A stretch of DNA of 64,000 nucleotides from Pelomonas sp. V22. GTDB taxonomy: Bacteria > Pseudomonadota > Gammaproteobacteria > Burkholderiales > Burkholderiaceae_C. Positions within the stretch are counted from its first letter, which is position 1. Every line of letters starts with the position of its first letter. The position numbers were made by a program, and so were the translations under genes. The notes under the pieces are model-generated. The model was not told the origin of the DNA. It searched no databases and saw only the letters and a list, made by a program, of their open reading frames with translations. Of the stretch, positions 9,106 to 19,100 are shown piece after piece. The DNA is taken from assembly GCF_030014915.1 (NCBI RefSeq), contig NZ_JAGIXS010000001.1:1426001-1490000 (forward strand), read 5' to 3'.

Positions 9106-10551
9106 ATGTCATTCGATCTCGTTTTCTTCGGCGGTACCGGCGATCTCACCTGGAGAAAGCTGATGCCGGCCCTGTTCCAGGCCTTCCGCCACGGCAAGCT
9201 GCCGTCCGGCGGCCGCATCCTCGCGGTGGCGCGGGACGAGATGCCCGACGAGCGTTACCGCGAGTGGCTGAAGGAACGCTTCCGCGAGGTCGAGGGCCCC
9301 AAGCGCCCGAGCGACGAGGAGTTCGAGAAGTTCGCGGCCCTGGTGCACTACCGCCGCATGGACCTGTCGCAGCCCGAGCACTATCAGCGCCTGAAGGAAT
9401 GGCTCGCAGAGCGCCAGGCCGACACCGTGGTGCTCTACCTCGCCACCAGCCCTCACCTGTTCACCCAGATCTGCCAGCAGCTCGGCGCTGCCGGCCTGAA
9501 CGAGCCGCGCGTGCGCGTGGTGCTCGAGAAGCCGCTGGGCCACGACCTGGCCAGCGCACAGGAAATCAACAAGGTCGTGCGCTCGGTGTTCGCTGAGTCG
9601 CAGGCCTTCCGCATCGACCACTACCTCGGCAAGCCCTCGGTGCAGAACCTGATGGCCCTGCGTTTCGGCAATGCGCTGTTCGAGCCGCTGTGGCACCGCG
9701 AGAGCATTGCCAACATCCAGATCACGCTGGCCGAAGGCCTGGGCGTCGGCACGCGCGGCCCGTTCTACGACGGCACCGGCGCGCTGCGCGACATGATCCA
9801 GAACCACGCGCTGCAGCTGCTGACCATGATCGCCATGGAGCCGCCGGCCACCAACGATGCCGATGCGATCCGCGACGAGAAGCTCAAGGTGCTGCGCTCG
9901 CTCAAGCCCTTCACCGCCGAGTCGGTGGCGCGCGACGTGGTGCGCGGCCAGTACCGCGCCGGCAGCGTCGACGGCAAGGCCGTGGTGGGCTATCTGGACG
10001 AAGCCAAGATTCCTGCAGACAGCCCTTGCGAAACCTTCGTGGCCCTGCGCACCGAGGTGCAGAACTGGCGCTGGGCCGGCGTGCCCTTCTACCTGCGCAC
10101 CGGCAAGCGCCTGGCGGCACGCGATGCGCAGATCGTCGTCAACTTCCGCCCGGTGCCGCACCCGATCTTCCCGGGCACCAACCAGCCGAATCGCCTGGTG
10201 ATCAAGCTGCAGCCGGAAGACGGCCTGGAGCTGCAATTGCTCGCGGCCAAGGGCGGCGCGCATGGCGAATCGTTGGCACCAGTGTCACTGGACCTGGACT
10301 TCGACAAGGCCTTCGGCAGCGCCCGCGTTGGCGCCTACGAACGCCTGCTGCTCGATGCCATCGCCGGAAAGCTGAACCTGTTCGTGCGCAGCGACGAGCA
10401 GGAGCAGGCCTGGCGCTGGGTCGAGCCCATCCTCGAAGCCTGGAAGCAGGACAGCACCGGCCCGCGCCATTACAACGCCGGCTCCTGGGGCCCGGCGGCG
10501 GCCAGCGCCTTGGTGGCGCGTGACGGCAATGCCTGGGCTGAAGAGTCATGA
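9106..10551 (+). CDS. zwf: Glucose-6-phosphate 1-dehydrogenase
   Basis: Oxidises glucose-6-phosphate to 6-phosphogluconolactone with NAD(P)+, feeding the pentose phosphate and Entner-Doudoroff routes. Start ATG at 9106 gives 481 aa, beginning MSFDLVFFGGTGDL; the frame is open to 8938 but the Rossmann motif sets the start. Seen: the dinucleotide-binding motif FFGGTGDLTWRKLMPAL at the N-terminus, RIDHYLGK near residue 172 with the substrate-binding and catalytic His, and RTGKRLA near 330. Overlaps hexR by ATGA. Confidence 0.95.
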   Translation: MSFDLVFFGGTGDLTWRKLMPALFQAFRHGKLPSGGRILAVARDEMPDERYREWLKERFREVEGPKRPSDEEFEKFAALVHYRRMDLSQPEHYQRLKEWLAERQADTVVLYLATSPHLFTQICQQLGAAGLNEPRVRVVLEKPLGHDLASAQEINKVVRSVFAESQAFRIDHYLGKPSVQNLMALRFGNALFEPLWHRESIANIQITLAEGLGVGTRGPFYDGTGALRDMIQNHALQLLTMIAMEPPATNDADAIRDEKLKVLRSLKPFTAESVARDVVRGQYRAGSVDGKAVVGYLDEAKIPADSPCETFVALRTEVQNWRWAGVPFYLRTGKRLAARDAQIVVNFRPVPHPIFPGTNQPNRLVIKLQPEDGLELQLLAAKGGAHGESLAPVSLDLDFDKAFGSARVGAYERLLLDAIAGKLNLFVRSDEQEQAWRWVEPILEAWKQDSTGPRHYNAGSWGPAAASALVARDGNAWAEES

Positions 10552-11414
10552 GCATCGTCGAACGCATCAAGGCCGCCCTGCCCGCCCTGCCGCCCGCCGA
10601 GCAGCGCGTGGCCAAGCTGCTGATCGCGGATGCCCGCGCCTTCGCCAGCCTGCCGGTCAGCGAGCTGGCGGACCGGGCCCATGTCAGCAAGCCCACCGTG
10701 GTGCGCTTCTGCCGCTCGGTCGGCTACGACGGCCTCGCGGACTTCAAGCTGAAGCTGGCCGGCAGCGTCAACGAAGGCGTGCCCTTCGTGCACCGTGCGG
10801 TCGATGAGGATGACAAGCCGGGCGACCTGATCGTCAAGGTCGTCGACAACGCGGTCGCAGCCCTTCTGCACTACCGCAACGATGCCGCGAGCCACGCCTT
10901 CGATCGCGCCATCACGGCACTCGTCGAAGCCGGCCGCAATGGCCACCGCATCGAGTTCTACGGCGTCGGCAATTCCGGCATCGTGGCGCAGGATGCTCAG
11001 CACAAGTTCTTCCGCCTGGGCGTCAACACCGCCGCCTGCAGCGACGGCCATGTACAGCTGATGAGCGCGACGATGCTGAAGCCCGGCGACTGCGCCGTCA
11101 TCATCAGCAATTCGGGAAGAAGCCGCGACCTGCTGGACGCGGCGGAGATCGCGCGCAAGAAAGGCGCGACCACCATCATCATCACGGCCAGCGGCTCACC
11201 GCTGGCGGCGCTGGCGCAGAGCCCGGGCCAGGTGCTGCTGGCGGTCGATCATCCGGAAGACTTCGACCGCTACAGCCCCATGGTCTCGCGGCTGCTGCAC
11301 CTGATCGCCATCGACATCCTGACCACCGGCGTCGCCCTGCAACTCGGCCAGGATCTGCGGCCGGTGCTGCAGGAGATCAAGCGCAACCTGCGCAGCAAGC
11401 GTTACGCGGCCTGA
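10548..11414 (+). CDS. hexR: RpiR-family transcriptional regulator, HexR-like
   Basis: A 288 aa regulator. The N-terminal HTH_6 domain holds ELADRAHVSKPTVVRFCRSVGYDGLADFKL-type sequence at about residues 36-65. The C-terminal SIS domain starts near residue 125 (EFYGVGNSGIVAQDAQHKF) and would bind a phosphosugar; for HexR the known effector is 2-keto-3-deoxy-6-phosphogluconate. It is translationally coupled to zwf (ATGA) and a matching palindrome lies in the zwf/tal promoter region, so it probably autoregulates with zwf. HexR rather than another RpiR paralogue is an inference from context. Confidence 0.85.
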   Translation: MSIVERIKAALPALPPAEQRVAKLLIADARAFASLPVSELADRAHVSKPTVVRFCRSVGYDGLADFKLKLAGSVNEGVPFVHRAVDEDDKPGDLIVKVVDNAVAALLHYRNDAASHAFDRAITALVEAGRNGHRIEFYGVGNSGIVAQDAQHKFFRLGVNTAACSDGHVQLMSATMLKPGDCAVIISNSGRSRDLLDAAEIARKKGATTIIITASGSPLAALAQSPGQVLLAVDHPEDFDRYSPMVSRLLHLIAIDILTTGVALQLGQDLRPVLQEIKRNLRSKRYAA

Positions 11415-11749
11415 GCGGCGGAAGCGCTGTTGGTGCCGCTCGTGCCATTCGAGGTGCGCCACAGCACCTCATCCACGCCGTAGACCCGGGCCAGCTCCTG
11501 CAGCTTGACCGGCACCTGGCTCAGCTGCAGCTGCAAGCCCTGCTGCTCCAGCAACCGGGCGGCGCTGAGCAGCAAGGTCAGCGCACCGGAGTCGAAGTCG
11601 TGCAGGTCGCCGACATCAAGCCGGACCACATGGCCCGCAGCACTGCCCACCTGCGCGGCCTCGGCCCGCAGGCTGGCCTGCAGCTGGGGCCACAGCACCG
11701 GCAGCTCGGCCATGCGGATGGAAGAAGGCAGCTTCAGCATGTCGGCCAC
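11402..11749 (-). CDS. mlaB: Mla STAS-domain protein MlaB
   Basis: A 115 aa single STAS domain (residues ~5-100) with the helix-capping motif LDVGDLHDFDSGALTLLL that contains the conserved Asp-Ser of STAS proteins. MlaB binds the MlaF ATPase and stabilises the MlaFEDB complex. It is the last gene of the mla operon, four bases after mlaC. The frame opens at GTG 11749; ATG 11740 (MLKLPSS) is an alternative. The 3' end overlaps the end of hexR by 13 bp on opposite strands. Confidence 0.85.
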   Translation of the reverse strand: MADMLKLPSSIRMAELPVLWPQLQASLRAEAAQVGSAAGHVVRLDVGDLHDFDSGALTLLLSAARLLEQQGLQLQLSQVPVKLQELARVYGVDEVLWRTSNGTSGTNSASAAQAA

Positions 11750-11753
11750 CCGT

Positions 11754-12386
11754 TCAGCCCTTGGCAGGCGCGGCGGCGGCCTTCTGGTTCTTGTCGGTCA
11801 GCGCCTTGATCAGGCCGTCGATGCCGTTGAGGCCGATCTCCTGGCCAAAGCTGCTCTTGTACTGATCGGCCAGCCAGATGCCCAGCACGTTCACGTCGTA
11901 GATCTTCCAGCCGGCGGGCGTCTTCTCGAGGCGGTAATCCAGCTGGATCGCATCGCCCTTGCCACGCACTTCGGTCTTCACCACCACCTCGGTGTCTTCC
12001 GCCGAGGCACGCAGCGGCTTGAGCGCGATGGTCTGGTCCTTCACCTGGGTCAGCGCGCCGGCGTAGGTGCGCATCAAGAGCGTCTTGAATTCGTCCTGCA
12101 GACGCTTCTGCTGCTCGGGCGTGGCCTGGCGCCAGTAGCGGCCCACGGCGGTGGACGTGATGCGCTGGAAATTGACGTGCGGCATGATGTTCTTGTCCAC
12201 CAGCGCAGCGATCTTGCTGACATCGCCACCCTGGATGGCCTTGTCGCCCTTGATGGTCTCGATGGTCTCCAGCGAGAGCTGGCGGATCAGGCCGTCGGGC
12301 GTGCTGTTGTCAGCGGCATGCACGTTCAGGGCCAGCACGGCGGCCAGGCCGATCAGGCCCTTCTTCAACATCGTCGACATCGTCAT
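11754..12386 (-). CDS. mlaC: Periplasmic phospholipid shuttle MlaC
   Basis: Soluble periplasmic lipid carrier between outer-membrane MlaA and the inner-membrane MlaFEDB complex. About 210 aa, from an ATG at 12386 with AAGGA nine bases upstream. A signal peptide ends near ALNVHA. The NTT2/MlaC domain follows, with MPHVNFQRITSTAVGRYWR and LLMRTYAGALTQ matching the family core. It starts 73 bp after mlaA, the widest gap in the operon, and ends four bases before mlaB. Confidence 0.92.
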   Translation of the reverse strand: MTMSTMLKKGLIGLAAVLALNVHAADNSTPDGLIRQLSLETIETIKGDKAIQGGDVSKIAALVDKNIMPHVNFQRITSTAVGRYWRQATPEQQKRLQDEFKTLLMRTYAGALTQVKDQTIALKPLRASAEDTEVVVKTEVRGKGDAIQLDYRLEKTPAGWKIYDVNVLGIWLADQYKSSFGQEIGLNGIDGLIKALTDKNQKAAAAPAKG

Positions 12387-12459
12387 CTTGAATTTCCTTG
12401 TCGTTTCAGCGACGCCGGCTAGGCGTCTCGGGTGGCAACGCGCCACCCGGGGGCTTGGT

Positions 12460-13299
12460 TCACAGGGTCGGTGAAGAAGCTGCTGCCGAGGCAGCAGGGG
12501 CCGCTGCGGCAGGAGTTGATGCAGCGGAGGCCGGTGCTTCCGGCGCGGACGCCGGTGCCGAGGCCGGGAGGGAGCCCGGCGTCAGCACCTCGAAGTCATC
12601 ATCATCCTGCGAGATGCTGCCGCGGCGGGTCAGGTAGGCGTCGCGGATGAAGGTGTACTTGTCGAGCGCGATGCCATCGAGCATCTCGCCAGCGCGCAGG
12701 AAGTTGGAGCGGGCATTGACCGTTTGCAACACATAGATGGACACCTTGCTGCGGCCATCGTTGAAGGCCAGGGCCGGCGAGGCCAGGCGGTCCCAGGGCA
12801 TGGCCAGCGAGTCGCGCACCGACGAGGGGCCGAACAGCGGCCAGACGATATAGGCGCCGGTGCCGAAGCCCCAGCGGCCAAAGGTCTTGCCCAGGTCTTC
12901 GGTGTTGCGCTCCAGGCCCACCTCGCTGCCGATGTCGAGCAAGCCGCCCAGGCCCAGCGTGGTGTTCACCGCGAAGCGCATGGTCTGCTGGATGCCGGTC
13001 TTGAAGCGCCCCTGGAGGAACAGGTTGATCGCCGACCAGCCATCGCCCACATTGCCGAAGAAGTTGTCGACCGACTTGCGGATCGGCTCGGGCACGATCT
13101 CGCTGTAGCCCGTGGCCACCGGCTTGAGCACGGCCTCGTCCAGCTTCTCGTTGAAGCTGAAGACCTTGCGGTTCCAATTCTCGAACGGGTCCAGCTTCTT
13201 GCCGGCGCTCGGCCCGCGCAGAACGGCGCAGCCGCTCAGCAGCAAAGCCATCAAGAGAAAGACCAGCGCGCGCCAGCGGGGTTGGGGTGCGAGGGTCAC
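12460..13299 (-). CDS. mlaA: Outer-membrane lipoprotein MlaA (VacJ)
   Basis: Outer-membrane lipoprotein that removes mislocalised phospholipid from the outer leaflet. 279 aa, GTG start overlapping the mlaD stop (GTGA). Lipobox LLSGC with Cys24. The MlaA domain shows DPFENWNRKVFSFNEKLDEA, SVDNFFGNVGD, LGKTFGRWGFGTGAYIVWPL and GPSSVRDS, all family hallmarks. The last ~45 residues are Ala/Pro-rich low complexity (ASAPASAPEAPASAAS-like), longer than in E. coli. In this lineage mlaA sits inside the mla operon between mlaD and mlaC. Confidence 0.95.
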   Translation of the reverse strand: MTLAPQPRWRALVFLLMALLLSGCAVLRGPSAGKKLDPFENWNRKVFSFNEKLDEAVLKPVATGYSEIVPEPIRKSVDNFFGNVGDGWSAINLFLQGRFKTGIQQTMRFAVNTTLGLGGLLDIGSEVGLERNTEDLGKTFGRWGFGTGAYIVWPLFGPSSVRDSLAMPWDRLASPALAFNDGRSKVSIYVLQTVNARSNFLRAGEMLDGIALDKYTFIRDAYLTRRGSISQDDDDFEVLTPGSLPASAPASAPEAPASAASTPAAAAPAASAAASSPTL

Positions 13300-13787
13300 T
13301 TCTTGTCCCCTGCCGGTGCCGGCGCCGAACCCATGTCGGCGGCCTTGCTGTTGAGGAACTGGCCGATCAGGGTCTCCAGCACCACGGCCGATTGCGTGGC
13401 CTTGATCTGGTCCTTGGCCACGAGGTTCTTCTCGCTGGCGCCAGGCTCCAGGCCGATGTACTGCTCGCCCAGGAGGCCGGCGGTCAGGATCTTGGCCGAG
13501 CTGTCGGTCGGGAACTGAACGTTCTTGTTCAGGTTCATCGTGACCTTGGCCTGGAAGCTCTTGTCGTCAAAAGTGATCGATTCGACGCGGCCGACGACCA
13601 CGCCGGCGCTCTTCACAGCGGCGCGGGCCTTGAGACCGCCGATGTTGTCGAACTTGGCCGTGACCTGGTAGGTCTCGTCGAAGTTCAGGCTCAGCAGGTT
13701 GCCGGCCTTCAGGGCCAGGAACAGCAGCGCGGCACCACCGATCAGCACGAACAGGCCGACCCAGGCGTCATGGCGAGAGGCTTGCAT
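13296..13787 (-). CDS. mlaD: MCE-domain protein MlaD
   Basis: Inner-membrane-anchored periplasmic subunit that forms a hexameric lipid-conducting ring on the MlaE permease. 163 aa: one N-terminal membrane helix (WVGLFVLIGGAALLFLAL), then a single MCE domain (residues ~38-120) with VGRVESI and LTAGLLGEQYIGLEPG. GGGAGATA-like Shine-Dalgarno precedes the ATG. Thirteen bases after mlaE. Confidence 0.94.
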   Translation of the reverse strand: MQASRHDAWVGLFVLIGGAALLFLALKAGNLLSLNFDETYQVTAKFDNIGGLKARAAVKSAGVVVGRVESITFDDKSFQAKVTMNLNKNVQFPTDSSAKILTAGLLGEQYIGLEPGASEKNLVAKDQIKATQSAVVLETLIGQFLNSKAADMGSAPAPAGDKK

Positions 13788-13800
13788 TGTTTTATCTCCC

Positions 13801-14580
13801 TCAGATCGAGAACATCATGGCGGTCAGCATGAAGTCGAATGCCAGCACCGCCAGAGAAGAAATCACCACCGTGCGCGTCGTCGCCTGCGCCACGCCTTCG
13901 GGCGTGGGCGAGCATGCATAACCCTGCTGCAGGGCGACGAAGGTCACGGTGACACCAAAGACCAGGCTCTTGATCACGCCGTTGCCCACATCGGCAAACA
14001 CGTCGACCCCGCCTTGCATCTGCGACCAGAACGAACCGCCGTCGATGCCGATCAGCGGCACGGCCACCAGCCAGCCGCCGATCACGCCCACGGCCGAGAA
14101 CACCGCCGCCAGCAGCGGCATCGCAATGAAGCCGCCCCAGAAACGCGGCGACAGCACGCGGGTCAGCGGATCGACGGCCATCATCTCCATGGCCGTCAAT
14201 TGCTCGCCCGCCTTCATCAGGCCGATCTCGGCGGTCAGCGAGGTGCCAGCGCGGCCAGCGAACAGCAATGCGGTCACCACCGGCCCCAGTTCGCGCACCA
14301 GGCTCAAGGCAACGAGCAGGCCCACCGCCTCGGCCGAGCCGTAGCGCTGCAGCGTGTAATAGCCCTGCAAAGCCAGCACGAAACCGACGAAGAGGCCAGA
14401 GACCCCGATGATGGACAGCGAGCGATTGCCGAGGAAGAAGACCTGCTCACGGATCAGCGAGAAGCGCCGCAGCGCCTGCAGCGAGCGCGCGAGGATCTGG
14501 CCGAACAAGCGCGCGCCCCAGCCGATGCCGGCCAGTTTCTGGCGCAGCGCGAGGCCAATCGATGCGGACAGCGCCATCAT
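13801..14580 (-). CDS. mlaE: Mla ABC transporter permease MlaE
   Basis: Integral membrane permease of the MlaFEDB retrograde phospholipid transporter. 259 aa with five to six hydrophobic segments. Family signatures include SVTALLFAGRAGTSLTAEIG-type sequence near the middle (AGRAGTSLTAEIGLM) and EQLTAMEMMAVDPLTRVLSPRF. ATG overlaps the mlaF stop (ATGA). Confidence 0.94.
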   Translation of the reverse strand: MMALSASIGLALRQKLAGIGWGARLFGQILARSLQALRRFSLIREQVFFLGNRSLSIIGVSGLFVGFVLALQGYYTLQRYGSAEAVGLLVALSLVRELGPVVTALLFAGRAGTSLTAEIGLMKAGEQLTAMEMMAVDPLTRVLSPRFWGGFIAMPLLAAVFSAVGVIGGWLVAVPLIGIDGGSFWSQMQGGVDVFADVGNGVIKSLVFGVTVTFVALQQGYACSPTPEGVAQATTRTVVISSLAVLAFDFMLTAMMFSI

Positions 14581-15416
14581 GCGGTGACTCCCAGGCCGAA
14601 ATCGGCCGCGACCGGCGCGGCCGGCTGATGGAAACGCACCGGGCCATCGGCCTCAGCGCCGACGAACTGCTTGACCAGCGGATCCTCGCTGTGGCGCAGC
14701 TCATCGGGCGTGCCTTGCGCCACCACGCGGCCATTGGCCACCATGGCCACCCGGTCGGCGATCTCGAAGGTTTCGTGCAAGTCGTGCGAGACGATGATGC
14801 TGGTCAGGCCCAGCGCATCGTTCAGGTCGCGGATCAGCCGGGCAGCCACGCCCAGCGAGATCGGGTCGAGCCCAGCGAAAGGCTCGTCGTACAGCACCAC
14901 GTCGGGGTCCAGCGCAATCGCACGGGCCAGAGCCACGCGCCGCGCCATGCCGCCGGAGATCTCGGAAGGCATCAGGTCGCGCGAGCCGCGCAGGCCCACG
15001 GCGTTGAGCTTCATCAAGACCAGGTCACGGATCATGGTCTCGCTGAGCCGGGTGTGCTCGCGCAGCGGGAAGGCCACGTTCTCGAACACCGAGAGGTCGG
15101 TGAACAGCGCACCGAACTGGAACAGCATGCCCATGCGGCGACGCACGGCGTAGAGCTGATCGAGATTCAGCGGCGCCAGGTCCTGGCCGTCGAACAGCAC
15201 CTGGCCGGCGATGGGCTTGATCTGCCGGCCGAGCAGGCGCAGCACGGTGGTCTTGCCGCCGCCAGAGGTGCCGATCAGGGCCAGCACCTCGCCGCGCTGC
15301 ACCGTGAGATTGACGTTCTCGAGGATGACACGGCCGCCATATCCGCAGGTGACATTGCGGAGCTCAATCAGCGGCGGGTCGGACCGGGTGGACTGATGAA
15401 TTGTTGTTGGGGCCAT
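14577..15416 (-). CDS. mlaF: Mla ABC transporter ATPase MlaF
   Basis: ATP-binding subunit driving lipid transport by MlaFEDB. 279 aa. Walker A GTSGGGKTT near residue 49, Q-loop in MLFQFGALF, signature motif SGGMARRVALARAIALDPD, Walker B VVLYDEPFAGLDP and H-loop SHDLHE are all present in order. The tail after ~245 (about 30 residues, Ala/Pro-rich) extends beyond the nucleotide-binding fold. First gene of the mlaFEDACB operon. Confidence 0.95.
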   Translation of the reverse strand: MAPTTIHQSTRSDPPLIELRNVTCGYGGRVILENVNLTVQRGEVLALIGTSGGGKTTVLRLLGRQIKPIAGQVLFDGQDLAPLNLDQLYAVRRRMGMLFQFGALFTDLSVFENVAFPLREHTRLSETMIRDLVLMKLNAVGLRGSRDLMPSEISGGMARRVALARAIALDPDVVLYDEPFAGLDPISLGVAARLIRDLNDALGLTSIIVSHDLHETFEIADRVAMVANGRVVAQGTPDELRHSEDPLVKQFVGAEADGPVRFHQPAAPVAADFGLGVTA

Positions 15417-15475
15417 GTGCCTTGGGGCTTAGCTCGAAGCGTGCCAGCCCGGCGGGCCGACAGTCGGAAGGCGCC

Positions 15476-15481
15476 ATCATA
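15476..15481 (-). promoter_or_regulatory. Candidate -10 element for the mla operon
   Basis: TATGAT on the minus strand, 60 bases before the mlaF start, in the 98 bp gap after the upstream TonB-like gene. No convincing -35 is seen 16-18 bases further upstream. Nothing else stands out in this gap. Confidence 0.35.
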
Positions 15482-15514
15482 GGGGAAACACCTGATACCC
15501 GCCGGCAGCCGTTG

Positions 15515-16156
15515 TCACAGCCCTGACCCACCTCGTCTGACGTGTCCGGGCGCATCAAACGCCACCTGGACACGGATGCGCGATTTCACCGGAACCCCCT
15601 GCAGCTCGCCCGGGCTGAAGCTGGCGCCCAGGAAGGCCTCCCGGGCCTGGTCCTGCAGACGCGGCGGCAAGCCCTCGCCCTCGAAGCGCAGCTTGCGGAC
15701 CCGACCGGTCTCATCGATGAACAGTGTGGCCACGTCGCTGTAGTGGCCCGCCAGCACGCCCTCCTCAGGCCAGACCAGCGGCACGTCGGCCTTCAGGACG
15801 GGCGCCACCGTGAGCTCGCGACGGGGGCGGTAGTCGGCTTCGTCGAAACGGATCAGCAGCGCCGGCTCAGGCTGGCTGGCTGCTGCAGAAACGCTCAGCG
15901 GGGGCTCCCGGCGGTCCGGCTCAGCTGCAGGGATCTCCGACCGAGCAAGTTCGGCCAGAAGCTCGAGGGGAGCGGGGGCAGGCGGGGCTTGCACCACACG
16001 CACCGTCAGAGCGCCCGGCGCGACCGCTGCGGCTGAGGCGGAGCCGCGTCCGCCCAGCAAGGCCAGCATCAGGTGCCCCCCCACCGCCAGCCCTGTGCAG
16101 ACCAGCAGGGGGGCGCGCCGCCAGCCGGCCTCGCTCAATCGATCAACTCGCGCCAC
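15515..16156 (-). CDS. TonB-like C-terminal-domain protein (energy-transducer-like)
   Basis: 213 aa. One N-terminal membrane segment (residues ~14-35, LLVCTGLAVGGHLMLALLGG), a Pro/Ala-rich linker (~45-100) and a C-terminal domain resembling TonB_C (~125-200: DVATLFIDETGRVRKLRF then a FSPGELQG turn and IRVQVAF strand). The usual TonB YP motif is absent, so it may not energise a receptor. Starts at GTG 16156, inside the last 22 bases of pilY1, so it is the final gene of the minor pilin operon. ExbB/ExbD genes are not nearby. I cannot assign a definite function. Confidence 0.6.
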   Translation of the reverse strand: MARVDRLSEAGWRRAPLLVCTGLAVGGHLMLALLGGRGSASAAAVAPGALTVRVVQAPPAPAPLELLAELARSEIPAAEPDRREPPLSVSAAASQPEPALLIRFDEADYRPRRELTVAPVLKADVPLVWPEEGVLAGHYSDVATLFIDETGRVRKLRFEGEGLPPRLQDQAREAFLGASFSPGELQGVPVKSRIRVQVAFDAPGHVRRGGSGL

Positions 16157-19100
16157 GAGCTGCGGCGTGCCTTGGCGTTGGCCATCGACGAAGGGGGCAC
16201 GGTCAGCGGGTCGGGTGCCGAAGCGTCGGTCTTGGTCACGACGGTCACGCCCGTACCGTCGGCCAGTTGCACCGTGCTCAGGCCCGCCACCATGGAGCTC
16301 AGCTTCTTGGCCGTGCCGCGGCCGCTGATCACGCTCAGCTGGTAGATATAGGAGGTGCCGTCCTGGGCTTTGTCGCAGTCCGTTGCCGTATTGCCGGGAA
16401 TGTTGCCCGCGGCGGTCAGCATGCTGAAGGCCAGTTGCATGTCCACATTGATGCGCTCCCGCGTGGAGGGCAGGTCCAGGTACCAGCCGTTCTGCGTGCT
16501 CCAGTCGACCGGATGACCTTCCTTGACCGTGCGCACGCTGCCCGTGGGGTCATCAATCTCCTGCGCCACCAGAGCAGCCGCCGTGCTGCGCAGGTCACCA
16601 AGCCCGGTCGCACCCAGGCCGTCCTTGACGGCGTAGATGGTCTGCACCTGCGCGTCCGTCACGTCCGTCTTGCCCAGGTAGCGGCCCGTGCCGATGTAGA
16701 CCACGGCATGCTTGCCGCCGTTGGCCTCGATCTCGGCCAATTGAGGCGTGGTCGTGATCGGCTGCGGCACGCCATCCTTGATCGCCTGGCCCAGCTTCAG
16801 CGCACTGTTCTTGGGCTCCAGGTTGCCGTCGATGTCGAAGCGCCAGATGTTGCCCTTCAGGTCACCGGAATAGAAGCGCAGCGCGGTGTTGTCGCTGTCC
16901 GCCGCAATCCAGGCGTTGAGCTTGTTCAGGCCGCTCGGATCCCCAGCCGAGCCGATGCCGGTCGAAAGGTCGGTCAGCTTTTCACCGGTGGCAGCATCGA
17001 CGACAAACAGATGGCCCAGACCGTCTGCATTGTTGTAGCCCGAGGTGAAAGCCACGACCCACTTGCCGTCCTTGCGCTTGGTGATGACCGGGTTGCCGTA
17101 GCTCAGCCCCATGTTGGTGTCATTGAACTCCCACAGCGCGACAGGGTTGGCCGGATCGGTCACGTCCAGCGCGTAGTAGCCCGAGCCGCCGGCGTTGAGC
17201 CCGCCGACCAGGATGGTCTTCCAGGCGCCCCCGACAAAGACATCGCCCACCACCGGGGTGGCATCCACGTAGTACAGATGCTTGGACTCGTAGACCGAAT
17301 CGCCCAGTCGGTACAGCTTGTCCATCACCAGGCGCGGAATGTAGGCCCAGCGCTCATCACCATTGGAAGCATCAAAGGCGTGCAGCATGCCGTCATTGGC
17401 GCCGACATAGAGCGTCGGGGCCCGCGAGGCCTTGCTCGACTTGAAGCTGGCGTAGGCGTTCTCGGTGTAACTGAAACCGGGCTTGCCGACGTAGACGGGC
17501 GATGAATTCACGATGTCGCCCAGCACGGCGGTGCGCACGCGGTACTGCGTCTGCACCTCGCCTCGCAGGAAGCTGACCATGTTGGCGCCCGAGTTCAGGC
17601 TGTCCCGCATGGTGGTGCCAGCGCTTCCGCACTGCGTCAGCGCAGGCGTCTTGGAACAGGCATTCTCGACGTAGCCGTTCATGCCGTCGGCCGTCAGATT
17701 GGCAAGGTTGAAAGCGCGCAGCGATCCGGTCGCACCGGTGCCACCCTTGAAGTAATAGACCGTGCGGGCCGCCACCTTCGCCGCGTTGAGCATGGCGCTT
17801 GCCGACCATGCCGCAGCGTCAACTATCTTGCCTTCCGAATTGAGCTTCGTCGTCGGCACCGCGCCGGTCTTCACATTCATCGCGTAGGCCCTGAGGTCAC
17901 CGGTCCAGTTGCCGGACTGGAACTGGGCGATGAACACGCCGTTGTCGCCTTCCACCGGCTGCAAGGTGCTGGTCGCAGCTGCTGAAGACGAGCCCGTATC
18001 GGCATCGATAGAGCTCAACGCAGACGACAGGCTGGCTGCCAGCGTGGTCGGATCCGTCGCGCTGAAATAGCGCCCGCGCCCGTTGACCGCCGCATGCCAG
18101 AGGTCGTCGATATTGGCCACGGCGTCGCTCGAAGGCGCCGGCCAGTTGGCCGTGCCGCCCTTGATGGCCTTGAAGTCGCCGGTGTCGGCGGTGTCGTAGT
18201 CGGACCGGTACTTGAGCAGGCCATTCACCCCGAGGCCCAGGGTGTAGGTGCTCATGTGCTGCCACTCGGCCGTGTCGGCACCTACGGACTTGACGTTGTT
18301 CTCACAAACGCTGAGGCCCAGTGCGCCCGTGCAATTGCTTCGACCATCGTCGCGCAGGTCAGTCTGGTAGTAATACATCGCCACGTCGGCCAGGCTGTCC
18401 ATGGAACCGCCGGTCGACGCCGTGGAGGAGGTGGTGGTGGTCTTCTCGCCCACCACATTGACCGCCGGTCCGTTGCTCACGGACGAGGTGCCCGCCGTGT
18501 AACTGGGCGCCACCGAAGTTGTCGTTGTGGGAGCGCCTTCCGCGGCCAGCGTCGTGGTCGTGGTCGTGGTTGAAGGCGCCGAAGAGGCACAGCCGTCCGG
18601 GTAGGACCCGCTCGTCACCGGCGAGGTTGTGTAGCTGTTGCCATTGCCTGTGCCATTGACCGGCGATCGCGTGTCCGACACCGGCGTGGAATCCGTCGAG
18701 GACACGGTGCTGGTGTTGGTGCTCGGCGAGCCCGTCGTCGTCACGTCCGAGCTCAGCACGCCATCGACGGTCGTGACCGTCCTGGTGTAGGGCGTCGCTG
18801 TCGCCACGTTCTGAACCAGCGTGCGCGTGAATGCCCAGACCGTGTCGGTGCGCTTCACGTCAAGAATGCCGGTGGTGTAGGTCGCTTCGGTCCGCGTCAC
18901 AGCACCTTGCCCCATGGGACAGCCACCTGGCGAGTAGCCGATCTTTGCCGAGGAAACGGTCGGCGTTCCGGGCGCTGCGCCGCTGCCCGAGATCACGTAG
19001 GTGAAGACCTTGTTGCCGGTCTTGGTGATCGTCACCGGCGTGCTGCTGTTGTAGGCCGCAATGCTGGTCCCGGTGATGATCGCCTTGTCACCGGTAGACA

